DNA from: Spirosoma fluviale
GTDB lineage: Bacteria; Bacteroidota; Bacteroidia; Cytophagales; Spirosomataceae
DNA length: 7,144 bases
Assembly (NCBI GenBank): GCA_945860325.1
Contig: CAMARL010000095.1
Location: forward strand, 1-7,144
Direction of reading: 5' to 3'
The translations under genes were made by a program, and so were the position numbers. Position 1 is the first letter of the stretch; the number at the start of each line of letters is the position of its first letter. Shown one piece after another: positions 1 to 6,224 of this stretch. The notes below the pieces were generated by a model. It was not told where the DNA came from. It saw only the letters and a program-made list of their open reading frames with translations, and made no database searches.

Positions 1-449
1 AACTGGGATTGAAACTGATGAGGAATCACCACCGGTGGCGACATTTGTCCGCCAAAATCGGAAACAATAAAAAGCTTGGGGTGTAATTGTTTAGCATTTT
101 GTAGTGCCGACAAATGCGAAGACTCAATGAAAGGTAAATCGCAAAGCAAAACCATAATATCGTCTTGCTTATCAGCCAACATGCGTAGGCCTTCCGCCAA
201 TGTCGACCCCATCCCTTCCGACCAATGTTCGCTAATGGAAAATTGGACCTTAGAATTTGTGCGTTGAAGTTTAAGCAAAATCTCGCTAGATTTTTCAGTT
301 TCAGCGCCGATTAAGACTAAAATTTCAGAACACACGGAAAGGGCTTGTTGGCACGTCCGCTCTAACAAACTCTTTCCTAGGTACTGAAACAAAATCTTAG
401 GCTCTCCTAACCTTGAGGAACGACCCGCAGCTAATATTAATCCGATCAT
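1..449 (-). CDS. MobA/MocA-like nucleotidyltransferase, C-terminus cut by window edge
   Basis: This open frame on the minus strand starts at ATG 449-447 and runs without a stop off the left edge, giving 149 residues. The N-terminus carries the nucleotide-binding signature LAAGRSSRLGEPK (residues 6-18) of the MobA-like NTP transferase fold. Residues 75-91 (HWSEGMGSTLAEGLRML) match the GM-S/T-L-GL segment usual in the MocA/CoxC/YgfJ branch. LLCDLP (101-106) supplies the Asp expected to bind the metal-nucleotide. GGQMSPPVV (133-141) corresponds to the late G-x-x-x-x-P-P loop. Known members transfer CMP or GMP to molybdopterin in the cytoplasm during molybdenum cofactor maturation, often for xanthine or CO dehydrogenase-type enzymes. 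Family members are about 190-200 residues, so roughly 50 are missing. No Shine-Dalgarno is visible before the ATG. The family is clear; the substrate is inferred, because no molybdoenzyme gene lies in view. Confidence 0.85.
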   Translation of the reverse strand, partial: MIGLILAAGRSSRLGEPKILFQYLGKSLLERTCQQALSVCSEILVLIGAETEKSSEILLKLQRTNSKVQFSISEHWSEGMGSTLAEGLRMLADKQDDIMVLLCDLPFIESSHLSALQNAKQLHPKLFIVSDFGGQMSPPVVIPHQFQSQ

Positions 450-606
450 CCGTTTTGGTCTGTATCAAAAAGAGAGAAATCATGACTGACACGATGTTTC
501 TTAGTATTTACTTTTAAGTTATAAATGGCCATCTAAGGATATTTTTTACGAAATTGAATTTACAGAAAAATTATAGTTAATCCATATAGATCGCTATTTT
601 TGTCAC
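450..606. promoter_or_regulatory. Divergent intergenic region between nucleotidyltransferase and methyltransferase genes
   Basis: This 157-bp AT-rich spacer separates two divergently read genes, so it should hold both promoters. On the plus strand the best match to the Bacteroidota -7 consensus TAnnTTTG is at 595-602. On the minus strand the best is a one-mismatch box at 473-466 (TCTTTTTG), 16 bp before the nucleotidyltransferase start. Neither has a TTG at the usual -33 spacing. I see no operator-like palindrome and no hairpin strong enough for a riboswitch or terminator. Confidence 0.35.
595..602 (+). promoter_or_regulatory. Candidate -7 box (TATTTTTG) abutting the methyltransferase start
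   Basis: TATTTTTG matches the Bacteroidota primary-sigma -7 consensus TAnnTTTG exactly and ends four bases before ATG 607. If it is used, transcription would begin at or very near the start codon, giving a leaderless or nearly leaderless message. A -33 TTG at the expected distance is missing, and the box lies in T-rich DNA, so a chance match is quite possible. Confidence 0.25.
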
Positions 607-1776
607 ATGTTAAGCCTAGAGGAACAGCATTTCATCCAAGTACATGCGGACCAGGATCCTCATCAAATCGCCTTGTCGGGAAAAAAATATCCTAGTTATG
701 ATCTAAGTAAATTAGCTAGTCAAATTCAGACTCGACAAAAATTAGCTTTTAAATTACCTTCTTGGGTGAGTCATGCAAACCTCTTTTTCCCCCCATCGAT
801 TTCCTTAGAACAAGCTTCCTCGGAAGCGACCGCTAATTTTAAAGCGAATATTGTTCATGGAAATGTCCTCGATGCCAGCGGTGGAATGGGCGTGGATTCA
901 GCGGCATTTGCTAAAAAAGCGAATCAAGTCGTATATGTCGAAAGGCAACAAGACCTCAAAGAAATCACGGCTTATAATCATGCGCAATTAGGTCACACCA
1001 ATATCCAACATATTCTTGGGGATGGCCTTGCCTATCTGGATCAAGCCGATTCCACATTTGATTTTATCTACCTAGATCCGGCTCGAAGAAATGCCAAAGG
1101 AGACAAAGTCCTATTATTCAAAGACTGTGAACCGAATGTGCTAGATTTTTTACCCTTGATTAAAGATAAAAGCCAATTATTACTTAAAACAAGCCCGCTT
1201 CTGGATTTGGAGCGCGCCATTTTAGAGCTTGATGGAGTGGATAAAATATGGGTGGTTTGCATTAAAAATGAAGTAAAAGAAATTTTATTTCTCAAGTCAA
1301 AAGATGCCACACTAGACCCCGTGATTGAAGTCATCGAGTTGAATTCAAAAAGTTCGTACCTTTTTTCAGGAACATTAGGAACTGAAAAAAGCAAACAAAC
1401 GAAGGTAGGGAACATTTCAAATTTCCTGTATGAACCTCATCCAGGCCTATTAAAAGCTGGATTTTTTAAATCTGTGGAAACAGAAGACGTTTTTAAATTA
1501 AATTCAAACACCCATTTATATTCTTCCAAGGAATTGGATACTAAATTTCCAGGAAAATCGTTTCAGGTCATAGAAACAGGACCTGTGGATATGGGTTGGC
1601 TTAAAAAACATTTACCCAACAAGCAAGTGAACATTAGCACTCGGAATTTTCCAGGAAAGCCTGAAGATTTAAGAAAAAAACTGAAATTGAGTGATGGTGG
1701 TGATTTAACCTTATTTGGGTACAGAAATCATCTAAATCAAGTTGAGCTAGCGCTAACGCAAAAATGTACTATTTAG
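607..1776 (+). CDS. Class I SAM-dependent methyltransferase with THUMP-like C-terminal domain
   Basis: This 389-residue protein is probably a cytoplasmic RNA or nucleic-acid methyltransferase of a family widespread in Bacteroidota (PG_1098 of Porphyromonas gingivalis is the member I recall). After an N-terminal helical part (about 1-80) comes a Rossmann-type core. Motif I is LDASGGMGVDS (88-98), the acidic residue that should bind the SAM ribose is E112 in YVER, D139 lies in the GDG turn, and motif IV is LDPARR (156-161). A ferredoxin-like insert (about 230-310) and a THUMP-like tail ending in GDLTLFGYRN (365-374) follow, matching the family's usual length. The next in-frame Met is residue 94, inside motif I, so ATG 607 is the only sensible start. 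There is no Shine-Dalgarno. It lies 64 bp before the next gene and may be read with it. Family membership is firm; the RNA target is unknown to me. Confidence 0.85.
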   Translation: MLSLEEQHFIQVHADQDPHQIALSGKKYPSYDLSKLASQIQTRQKLAFKLPSWVSHANLFFPPSISLEQASSEATANFKANIVHGNVLDASGGMGVDSAAFAKKANQVVYVERQQDLKEITAYNHAQLGHTNIQHILGDGLAYLDQADSTFDFIYLDPARRNAKGDKVLLFKDCEPNVLDFLPLIKDKSQLLLKTSPLLDLERAILELDGVDKIWVVCIKNEVKEILFLKSKDATLDPVIEVIELNSKSSYLFSGTLGTEKSKQTKVGNISNFLYEPHPGLLKAGFFKSVETEDVFKLNSNTHLYSSKELDTKFPGKSFQVIETGPVDMGWLKKHLPNKQVNISTRNFPGKPEDLRKKLKLSDGGDLTLFGYRNHLNQVELALTQKCTI

Positions 1777-1840
1777 TCAATTAATTTAGTTAAAACATAT
1801 AACTTTATAACTTGTTAATACATCAACATTTCAAATTCAT

Positions 1841-2512
1841 ATGAAAAGTCTATTATTAGGTATTTTTATATTCATCGCATATGTTCCCTTGTCGGCCCAA
1901 GTATTTTCGGGTTTGGCGGAAATAGATAAAGCTAAAAAAGAAGGCTTTTATACCTATTTAAATACGGAAGAGAAAAACATAACGAATGCCTGGAAAGAAT
2001 ATTTAAAGAAGACAGGGACCGTAGACGCCGGTAGAGCGGGCTCCATTCACGTAGACCAAGCAAGAATATCGTCCATTTCAGATAATCCAATCAATCTCCT
2101 TTCCATCATTACCGAAGAAAAAAACAAAGTAAAACTTTTTGTTTCGATGCGCGTGGGGCCAGATAATTACATTCAAACGGGGCATGAAAAATTCAAAGAA
2201 GCGAGTCAGTGGTTGGAAGAATTTGCTCAAATCATTAATCTACAGGAATCTTTGCGCAAAGAGGAAAGTAAGTTGGCCGAACTCAAAAGTGCCCAATTAA
2301 AAAATCAACGGTATGCGGAAAGATTAGTACGTGAACTCGATTCAAACAAGAGACAAACGGAACTTTTGACTAAAAAATTAGAGGAAACTCGAATAGAAAA
2401 AGAAAAAATATTAGCAAATCAAGAGCAAAATAAGTTGGACCAAAAAGCCAATGAATTAGCTTTAGAACAGCAAATAAAACAAGTACAATCCGCCAAATCA
2501 AAAGTAAAATGA
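1841..2512 (+). CDS. Exported coiled-coil protein of unknown function
   Basis: The 223-residue product starts with a Sec signal peptide: K3 basic end, hydrophobic core 4-17 and a likely cleavage after A19 (LSA-Q). It has no lipobox cysteine, so it should be periplasmic or outer-membrane associated. Residues about 28-120 form a compact domain (EGFYTYLNTEEKNITNAW near 34-51, then GPDNYIQTGHEKF). From about 125 to the end it is almost all charged heptad-like sequence rich in E, K, Q and L, including RELDSNKRQTELLTKKLEE, which predicts a long coiled coil. I do not recognise a named family, although the sequence resembles hypothetical exported proteins of other Cytophagales that I recall. Its last bases overlap the next start as ATGA, implying translational coupling. 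A structural or scaffolding envelope role would be plausible but is only a guess. Confidence 0.75.
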   Translation: MKSLLLGIFIFIAYVPLSAQVFSGLAEIDKAKKEGFYTYLNTEEKNITNAWKEYLKKTGTVDAGRAGSIHVDQARISSISDNPINLLSIITEEKNKVKLFVSMRVGPDNYIQTGHEKFKEASQWLEEFAQIINLQESLRKEESKLAELKSAQLKNQRYAERLVRELDSNKRQTELLTKKLEETRIEKEKILANQEQNKLDQKANELALEQQIKQVQSAKSKVK

Positions 2513-2820
2513 AAAAGATCAACATCCTTAGCGCAGCATTAGTCTGCCTGCTATTCCTGAGCAGTTTTGGGTTAGTAGAGTATAGTGTGATACGTCCCAA
2601 ATTCAATCTGAGTATCACGGATTCAACGAAATCAAATCAAAATAGAAATGAATTAGTGGGATCTAAGAGTTTAAGTGAAGGACAACCAACTGATCAAAAA
2701 CCAGAGGAAGAAGAGTCATCTGAAAAGACAATTGTTTCTTTTACTGAGTATTTTGCCATAGCCATTAAAACGATTTTTCTGAAAACAGTTTCGCTATTAA
2801 TTTCTTTATTTATCTCGTAA
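2509..2820 (+). CDS. Small hypothetical membrane or exported protein
   Basis: This 103-residue product overlaps the preceding gene by four bases (ATGA), and the next gene begins 11 bp after its stop. Residues 1-24 are a signal-peptide-like segment (KK, then a hydrophobic stretch ending in FLSSFGLVE) without a lipobox cysteine. Residues about 40-75 are hydrophilic, rich in S, N, Q and E, and probably disordered, with an acidic patch PEEEESSEK. The last 20 or so residues (TIFLKTVSLLISLFIS) are again hydrophobic and could form a membrane anchor reaching the C-terminus. No family is recognised. The tight packing between two convincing genes is the main evidence that it is real. It may be a rapidly evolving partner of the coiled-coil protein upstream, but nothing in the sequence proves this. 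Confidence 0.6.
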   Translation: MKKINILSAALVCLLFLSSFGLVEYSVIRPKFNLSITDSTKSNQNRNELVGSKSLSEGQPTDQKPEEEESSEKTIVSFTEYFAIAIKTIFLKTVSLLISLFIS

Positions 2821-2831
2821 ATTATTGATTT

Positions 2832-3284
2832 ATGCCCTCATTTAACATCCAAACAAAAATTGGAGCTTCCATGTCATTTGTTTGGTCCCAATTTAATGAG
2901 GCATTATTAAAAAAAATATCTCCCCCATTTCCAAAGGTAAATATCCAGCGTTTTGATGGTTGTAGCAAAGGAGATTTAGTCATTCTTGAAATCAACTTGC
3001 TTTTCATGAAGGTCATTTGGTCATCAGAAATTACCTATTCCCAACAGGATTCAAATCAATCCGTTTTCATCGATGAGGGAATTAAGGTGCCCTTTGGAAT
3101 CAATATGTGGAGACACGAGCACTCAATCATTAAAATAGATGAGTCCCGATGTTACATTCAGGATTTTATAACTTATAAAACATCAAATGTTTTTTTAGAT
3201 ATAATTTTATTTCCATTTTTGTGGGGAATGATTTTTTATCGAAAACCATTCTATAAAAAATATCTAACGAATGTAGACCTATGA
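2832..3284 (+). CDS. SRPBCC-like (START/Bet v1 fold) ligand-binding protein
   Basis: The 150-residue product resembles the short SRPBCC-type proteins of Bacteroidota. Features in order are an N-terminal strand (FNIQTKIGA), a helix with VWSQFNEALLKKISPP (17-32), a turn RFDGCSKGD (40-48), paired strands VILEINL and VIWSSEITY, then FIDEG (79-83) and a W-R-H-E-H-S-I-I-K-I strand (93-102). It ends with a hydrophobic helix containing FPFLWGMIFYRKPFYKKYL (about 127-145). There is no signal peptide, so it is cytoplasmic or loosely membrane associated through that last helix. This fold usually binds hydrophobic ligands or lipids; the ligand here is unknown. The gene overlaps the symporter start by ATGA, so the two are probably translated together. 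The fold assignment rests on pattern memory and is moderate; hypothetical protein is the fallback. Confidence 0.6.
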   Translation: MPSFNIQTKIGASMSFVWSQFNEALLKKISPPFPKVNIQRFDGCSKGDLVILEINLLFMKVIWSSEITYSQQDSNQSVFIDEGIKVPFGINMWRHEHSIIKIDESRCYIQDFITYKTSNVFLDIILFPFLWGMIFYRKPFYKKYLTNVDL

Positions 3285-4522
3285 AATTAACCCTTACTCA
3301 TAAAATTATCATTGGATTTATTCTTGGTCTTGCATTAGGAGAATTTTTTTACCTTTTCTTTTCGCCAGAAACAAGTCATGATTTAGCCTCCAAGGTTCAA
3401 GTGGTCTCCAAGATATTTCTAAGACTAATTAAAATGATCGTAGGCCCTTTGGTCTTTTGTACCTTGGTCGTGGGCATAGCCAAATTAGGTGATTTTAAAG
3501 CAGTGGGTAGAATTGGAATTAAGACGATTGGCTACTTTTACTTCGCTACCATTTTATCATTAATCACTGGACTTGTGGTCGTAAACATCACCAAACCAGG
3601 CAGTTTACAAAGCTGGCCCAAACCCGCAGCCGGAACAGAAACGGGCATAGATGCTTCCAAGACAAAAACCATGGAAGATTTCATTCTTCATATATTCCCA
3701 GACAGCTTTTTCAAAGCCTTAGCGGAAAATGAAATCCTCCAAATTGTGATTTTCTCATTGTTCTTTGGGGTAGCCTTGGGATCCATTGGGGATACGGGAA
3801 AAAAACTGATTCATGTGATTGATAATATTGCAGAGGTTGTGTTCAAAATGGTTAATTATGTCATGGAACTAGCACCATATGCCGTTTTTGCAGCTATGAC
3901 CACGGTTGTGGCCAACAAAGGATTAAGTATCTTGATCAGTTATGGGTATTTAATGGTTTGCTTCTTAGGAGGATTACTCTTCTTTACGGTGGTCATTTTG
4001 TGGCTCATATGTATTTTTAACGGCATCCCTTACTGGCGACTATTAAGAGAATTAAAAGAAGCTTTATTAATTTCTTTTTCAACGGCAAGCTCTGAAGCGT
4101 CCTTTCCACAAACGATTGCAGCTTTAGAAAAATTTGGCTGTAGCAAACGTATCGTTGGTTTTGTATTACCCTTAGGATACAGCTTTAACCTAGATGGATC
4201 CATGTTATACATGACCTTTGCGACAGGATTTATCGCCCAAGCCTACGGAGTTCATTTAAGTTTAGAGCAACAAATTACGATGCTTTTGACCTTAATGATT
4301 ACTTCCAAAGGAATTGCAGGAGTTCCAAGGGCCTCGCTAGTGATTATCGCAGGAACATTAACGATGTTCAATTTACCTGCTGAGGGAATTGCGTTGCTGT
4401 TGGGAGTCGATCCATTTTTAGATATGGGAAGAACGGTGACTTCGGTAGCAGGAAATGGAGTTGCTACGTGTGTGGTTTCCAAATGGGAAGGAGAATTTAA
4501 TCCCCCAGCGGTTATTGCTTAA
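3281..4522 (+). CDS. Dicarboxylate/amino acid:cation symporter (DAACS/SLC1 family, GltP/DctA-like)
   Basis: This 413-residue inner-membrane protein has the full family layout: six N-terminal helices, then the transport core. HP1 carries STASSEASFP (267-276), TM7 has GYSFNLDGS (299-307), HP2 has TSKGIAGVPRAS (341-352), and TM8 runs VDPFLDMGRT to GNGVATCVVSKWE (376-403). Known members import glutamate, aspartate or C4-dicarboxylates with Na+ or H+. R384 aligns with GltPh R397, which binds the side-chain carboxylate, so an acidic substrate is likely. The position of GltPh D405 is N392, NMDG is NLDG, and HP1 has A269 where GltPh has R276. This pattern recalls the proton-coupled GltP and DctA of E. 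coli. S388 replaces GltPh N401, which is unusual. The gene overlaps the SRPBCC-like gene by ATGA and the permease gene tail to tail by 11 bp. Family certain; substrate and ion inferred. Confidence 0.93.
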   Translation: MKLTLTHKIIIGFILGLALGEFFYLFFSPETSHDLASKVQVVSKIFLRLIKMIVGPLVFCTLVVGIAKLGDFKAVGRIGIKTIGYFYFATILSLITGLVVVNITKPGSLQSWPKPAAGTETGIDASKTKTMEDFILHIFPDSFFKALAENEILQIVIFSLFFGVALGSIGDTGKKLIHVIDNIAEVVFKMVNYVMELAPYAVFAAMTTVVANKGLSILISYGYLMVCFLGGLLFFTVVILWLICIFNGIPYWRLLRELKEALLISFSTASSEASFPQTIAALEKFGCSKRIVGFVLPLGYSFNLDGSMLYMTFATGFIAQAYGVHLSLEQQITMLLTLMITSKGIAGVPRASLVIIAGTLTMFNLPAEGIALLLGVDPFLDMGRTVTSVAGNGVATCVVSKWEGEFNPPAVIA

Positions 4523-5732
4523 AAGTCATTTCAACAGCCTTGCGAGCCGGAATGATGGAGGCTAAGGTGGTAATAGTCAAAACGACTAAGGAAGTCCACA
4601 CAAAATCCATCAATTCCATTTTGATCGGATATGCATCAATCAATGCATTAGGAATGCCTAATCCAATGATCCCAAAGGTTTGTTGGGCCCAAGCAAAAAC
4701 AAAACCAAAAACCATTCCTAAAATCGCGCCAGAGAAGCAGATCAAAAATCCTACCCACATGATGGTTTTAAATAATTGAGAACGAGAAATACCAATCGCC
4801 AATAAAGTCCGCAGATCTTTTCTTTTCTCGATTACTAATAAAGAAAGGGAATAAAAAAGAGTAAATGAGGCAATTCCCATAACAAAGGCCATGATTAAAA
4901 ACACAAAAAGCTTTTCTATTTTAATGGCCTTTAACAACATCGCATGCTGTTCATCGCGGGTCTGAATGGAGAAATTGTTTCCTAAAATTTCCTTAATTTG
5001 TTGTTGGACTCTTTTTTCATCCACCCCGCTGGCCAACATGATTTCGTAGCCAGATAATTTATCTTCTGCTCCCACCAAATCATTCATCCAATCCAATGGA
5101 ACGATGACCGTTTGATTATCGAAAGTTTGCTCCACTTCTAATACCCCAGCAGGATAAAAAATATTACTCCGTATAGCTTCCTCATTAATTGAGAATTTTC
5201 GCAAAGATTGGTGATTGGGATACCACGCTTCTATGGGCTCAACGACATTTTCAAAACTCATTCCCATGTTTAAAAAAACACCAATGCCCACTAAAGCAAA
5301 TGATTGCCCCTCACTTTTAAGAAAATAATCACCCTCTACCACTTGTTTTTTTAGGCGATTGGCCAATAAAAAAGAATCATCAACGCCCTTAAAACTAGCA
5401 ACGACTTGTTTTTTTCCAAAACGAAGCAATGCTTGATCTTCTAAAACGGGATTGATAAATGTGACCCCCGACAAAGCCTTCATTTGATTTAGTTTTTCCT
5501 TAGAAATGGAGAAACGTGGCGTATTTTTAGCAATGATTTTTAAGTCCGGATCAAAAGTTTGAAATAAACCTTTTTGAAAATCCTCTAATCCATTAAAGAC
5601 AGACAAAATTAATATTAATGCCATCACCTCCACTCCCACTCCTACCATAGAAATTCTGGATATTAAGGTGATAAAACGAGCCTTAACAGAGGAACCAAAA
5701 TAGCGTTTAGCGATGAAGAGCGGAAAGTTCAA
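4512..5732 (-). CDS. LolC/LolE-like lipoprotein-releasing ABC transporter permease (FtsX family)
   Basis: The 406-residue product has the LolC/E layout: an N-terminal FIAKRYF motif (6-12), TM1 at about 26-47 ending in LSVFNGLE, a large periplasmic domain (about 50-272), then three C-terminal helices at about 275-300, 322-348 and 374-396. The loop VIEKRKDLRTLLAIG (300-314) is the cytoplasmic coupling region of FtsX-type permeases, and IIPARKA (393-399) is the usual end. With a LolD ATPase encoded elsewhere it should release lipoproteins from the inner membrane to LolA. The first codon, 5732-5730, is TTG: the in-frame stop four codons upstream leaves no ATG or GTG, and the family N-terminus begins right here. 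It follows the rbfA stop by 15 bp on the same strand and is probably co-transcribed with it. The tail after PARKA is short for the family. Confidence 0.88.
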   Translation of the reverse strand: MNFPLFIAKRYFGSSVKARFITLISRISMVGVGVEVMALILILSVFNGLEDFQKGLFQTFDPDLKIIAKNTPRFSISKEKLNQMKALSGVTFINPVLEDQALLRFGKKQVVASFKGVDDSFLLANRLKKQVVEGDYFLKSEGQSFALVGIGVFLNMGMSFENVVEPIEAWYPNHQSLRKFSINEEAIRSNIFYPAGVLEVEQTFDNQTVIVPLDWMNDLVGAEDKLSGYEIMLASGVDEKRVQQQIKEILGNNFSIQTRDEQHAMLLKAIKIEKLFVFLIMAFVMGIASFTLFYSLSLLVIEKRKDLRTLLAIGISRSQLFKTIMWVGFLICFSGAILGMVFGFVFAWAQQTFGIIGLGIPNALIDAYPIKMELMDFVWTSLVVLTITTLASIIPARKAVEMTFKQ

Positions 5733-5747
5733 TGAATTATTTTATTA

Positions 5748-6134
5748 TTAATCTGTATAATCTGAATCTATTTCATCGGAAGCGGGAGGTATGACCAAAC
5801 CATCAAAAAGTGCTTCGATTTTAGCCGCATAAGCAGCCGTATCGTCAAGAAAAAAAGCCAAATTAGGAATAATTCTGACTTGCTTTCTAATTCTATTAGC
5901 TAAAGCATTTCGAATAGCTTTGTTCTTGAATTCTAATTCTTTCATGATTTCGTTGGGTTGTTCGACCAACAAAAAACTGAGATAACACCTAGCCAGTGAT
6001 AAATCTGGACTGATTTTAACGTCCGTAATGGTCACCATAGCTCCCCCAAAAACTTCCTTAAATTCTTTTTGAAAAATTTCACTCAAATCCTTTTGAATTT
6101 GCCTACCAAACTTTTGTTGACGTTTACTTTCCAT
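5748..6134 (-). CDS. rbfA: 30S ribosome-binding factor RbfA
   Basis: RbfA binds the 30S subunit late in assembly and helps mature the 5' end of 16S rRNA in the cytoplasm. The 128-residue product starts MESKRQQKFGRQIQKDLSEI, the usual RbfA N-terminal helix, and has the type II KH-like core: VTITDVKISPDLSLARCYLSF, then RNALANRIRKQVRI and PNLAFFLDDTAAY. It ends in an acidic tail (SDEIDSDYTD). Length agrees with the E. coli protein (about 133). The frame stays open upstream to an ATG at 6215, but those 27 extra residues are not family-like, whereas the ATG at 6134 has AGGAG five bases before it. The permease gene follows after 15 bp, a pairing I recall from other Bacteroidota genomes. Confidence 0.93.
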   Translation of the reverse strand: MESKRQQKFGRQIQKDLSEIFQKEFKEVFGGAMVTITDVKISPDLSLARCYLSFLLVEQPNEIMKELEFKNKAIRNALANRIRKQVRIIPNLAFFLDDTAAYAAKIEALFDGLVIPPASDEIDSDYTD

Positions 6135-6224
6135 AATTGCTCCTATTCTTTTCTTCTCAAAATTCTCACAAATTTCACAATAATAATTGGAATCACCGTA
6201 ATTTAGTCTTTTCAAAAAGAAAAT
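6135..6224. promoter_or_regulatory. Divergent intergenic region between rbfA and the polytopic membrane protein gene
   Basis: These 90 bp separate two divergent starts and should contain promoters for both. On the minus strand there are two one-mismatch versions of TAnnTTTG (GAAATTTG and GAATTTTG, near 6158-6175), without a well placed TTG at -33. Nothing convincing was found for the plus strand, and no palindromic operator is evident. Confidence 0.3.
6140..6144 (-). promoter_or_regulatory. Shine-Dalgarno (AGGAG) that fixes the rbfA start
   Basis: On the minus strand AGGAG lies five bases before ATG 6134-6132, an ideal spacing. It supports the short rbfA start over the in-frame ATG at 6215. 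It stands out because none of the other gene starts in the window has a recognisable Shine-Dalgarno. Confidence 0.65.

Noticed and set aside
76..267. Plus-strand open frame of 63 codons
   Set aside because: It lies antisense inside the nucleotidyltransferase, whose motifs are clear on the other strand; the product looks like no protein family.
1068..1415. Minus-strand open frame of 115 codons
   Set aside because: It is antisense to the methyltransferase motif IV region and has no recognisable domain.
1777..1840. Possible terminator or promoter in the 64-bp gap after the methyltransferase
   Set aside because: Only very short AT-only complementarities (TAAC/GTTA) are present, with no GC-bearing stem and no exact TAnnTTTG box, so neither could be supported.
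2370..2618. Minus-strand hydrophobic open frame spanning the coiled-coil and small-protein genes
   Set aside because: Its apparent hydrophobicity comes from reading the A-rich coiled-coil codons (Lys, Glu, Gln) in reverse as T-rich codons for Phe, Leu and Ile.
4540..4779. Plus-strand open frame of 79 codons downstream of the symporter
   Set aside because: It is antisense to the conserved C-terminal helices of the LolC/E-like permease and shows no family signal.
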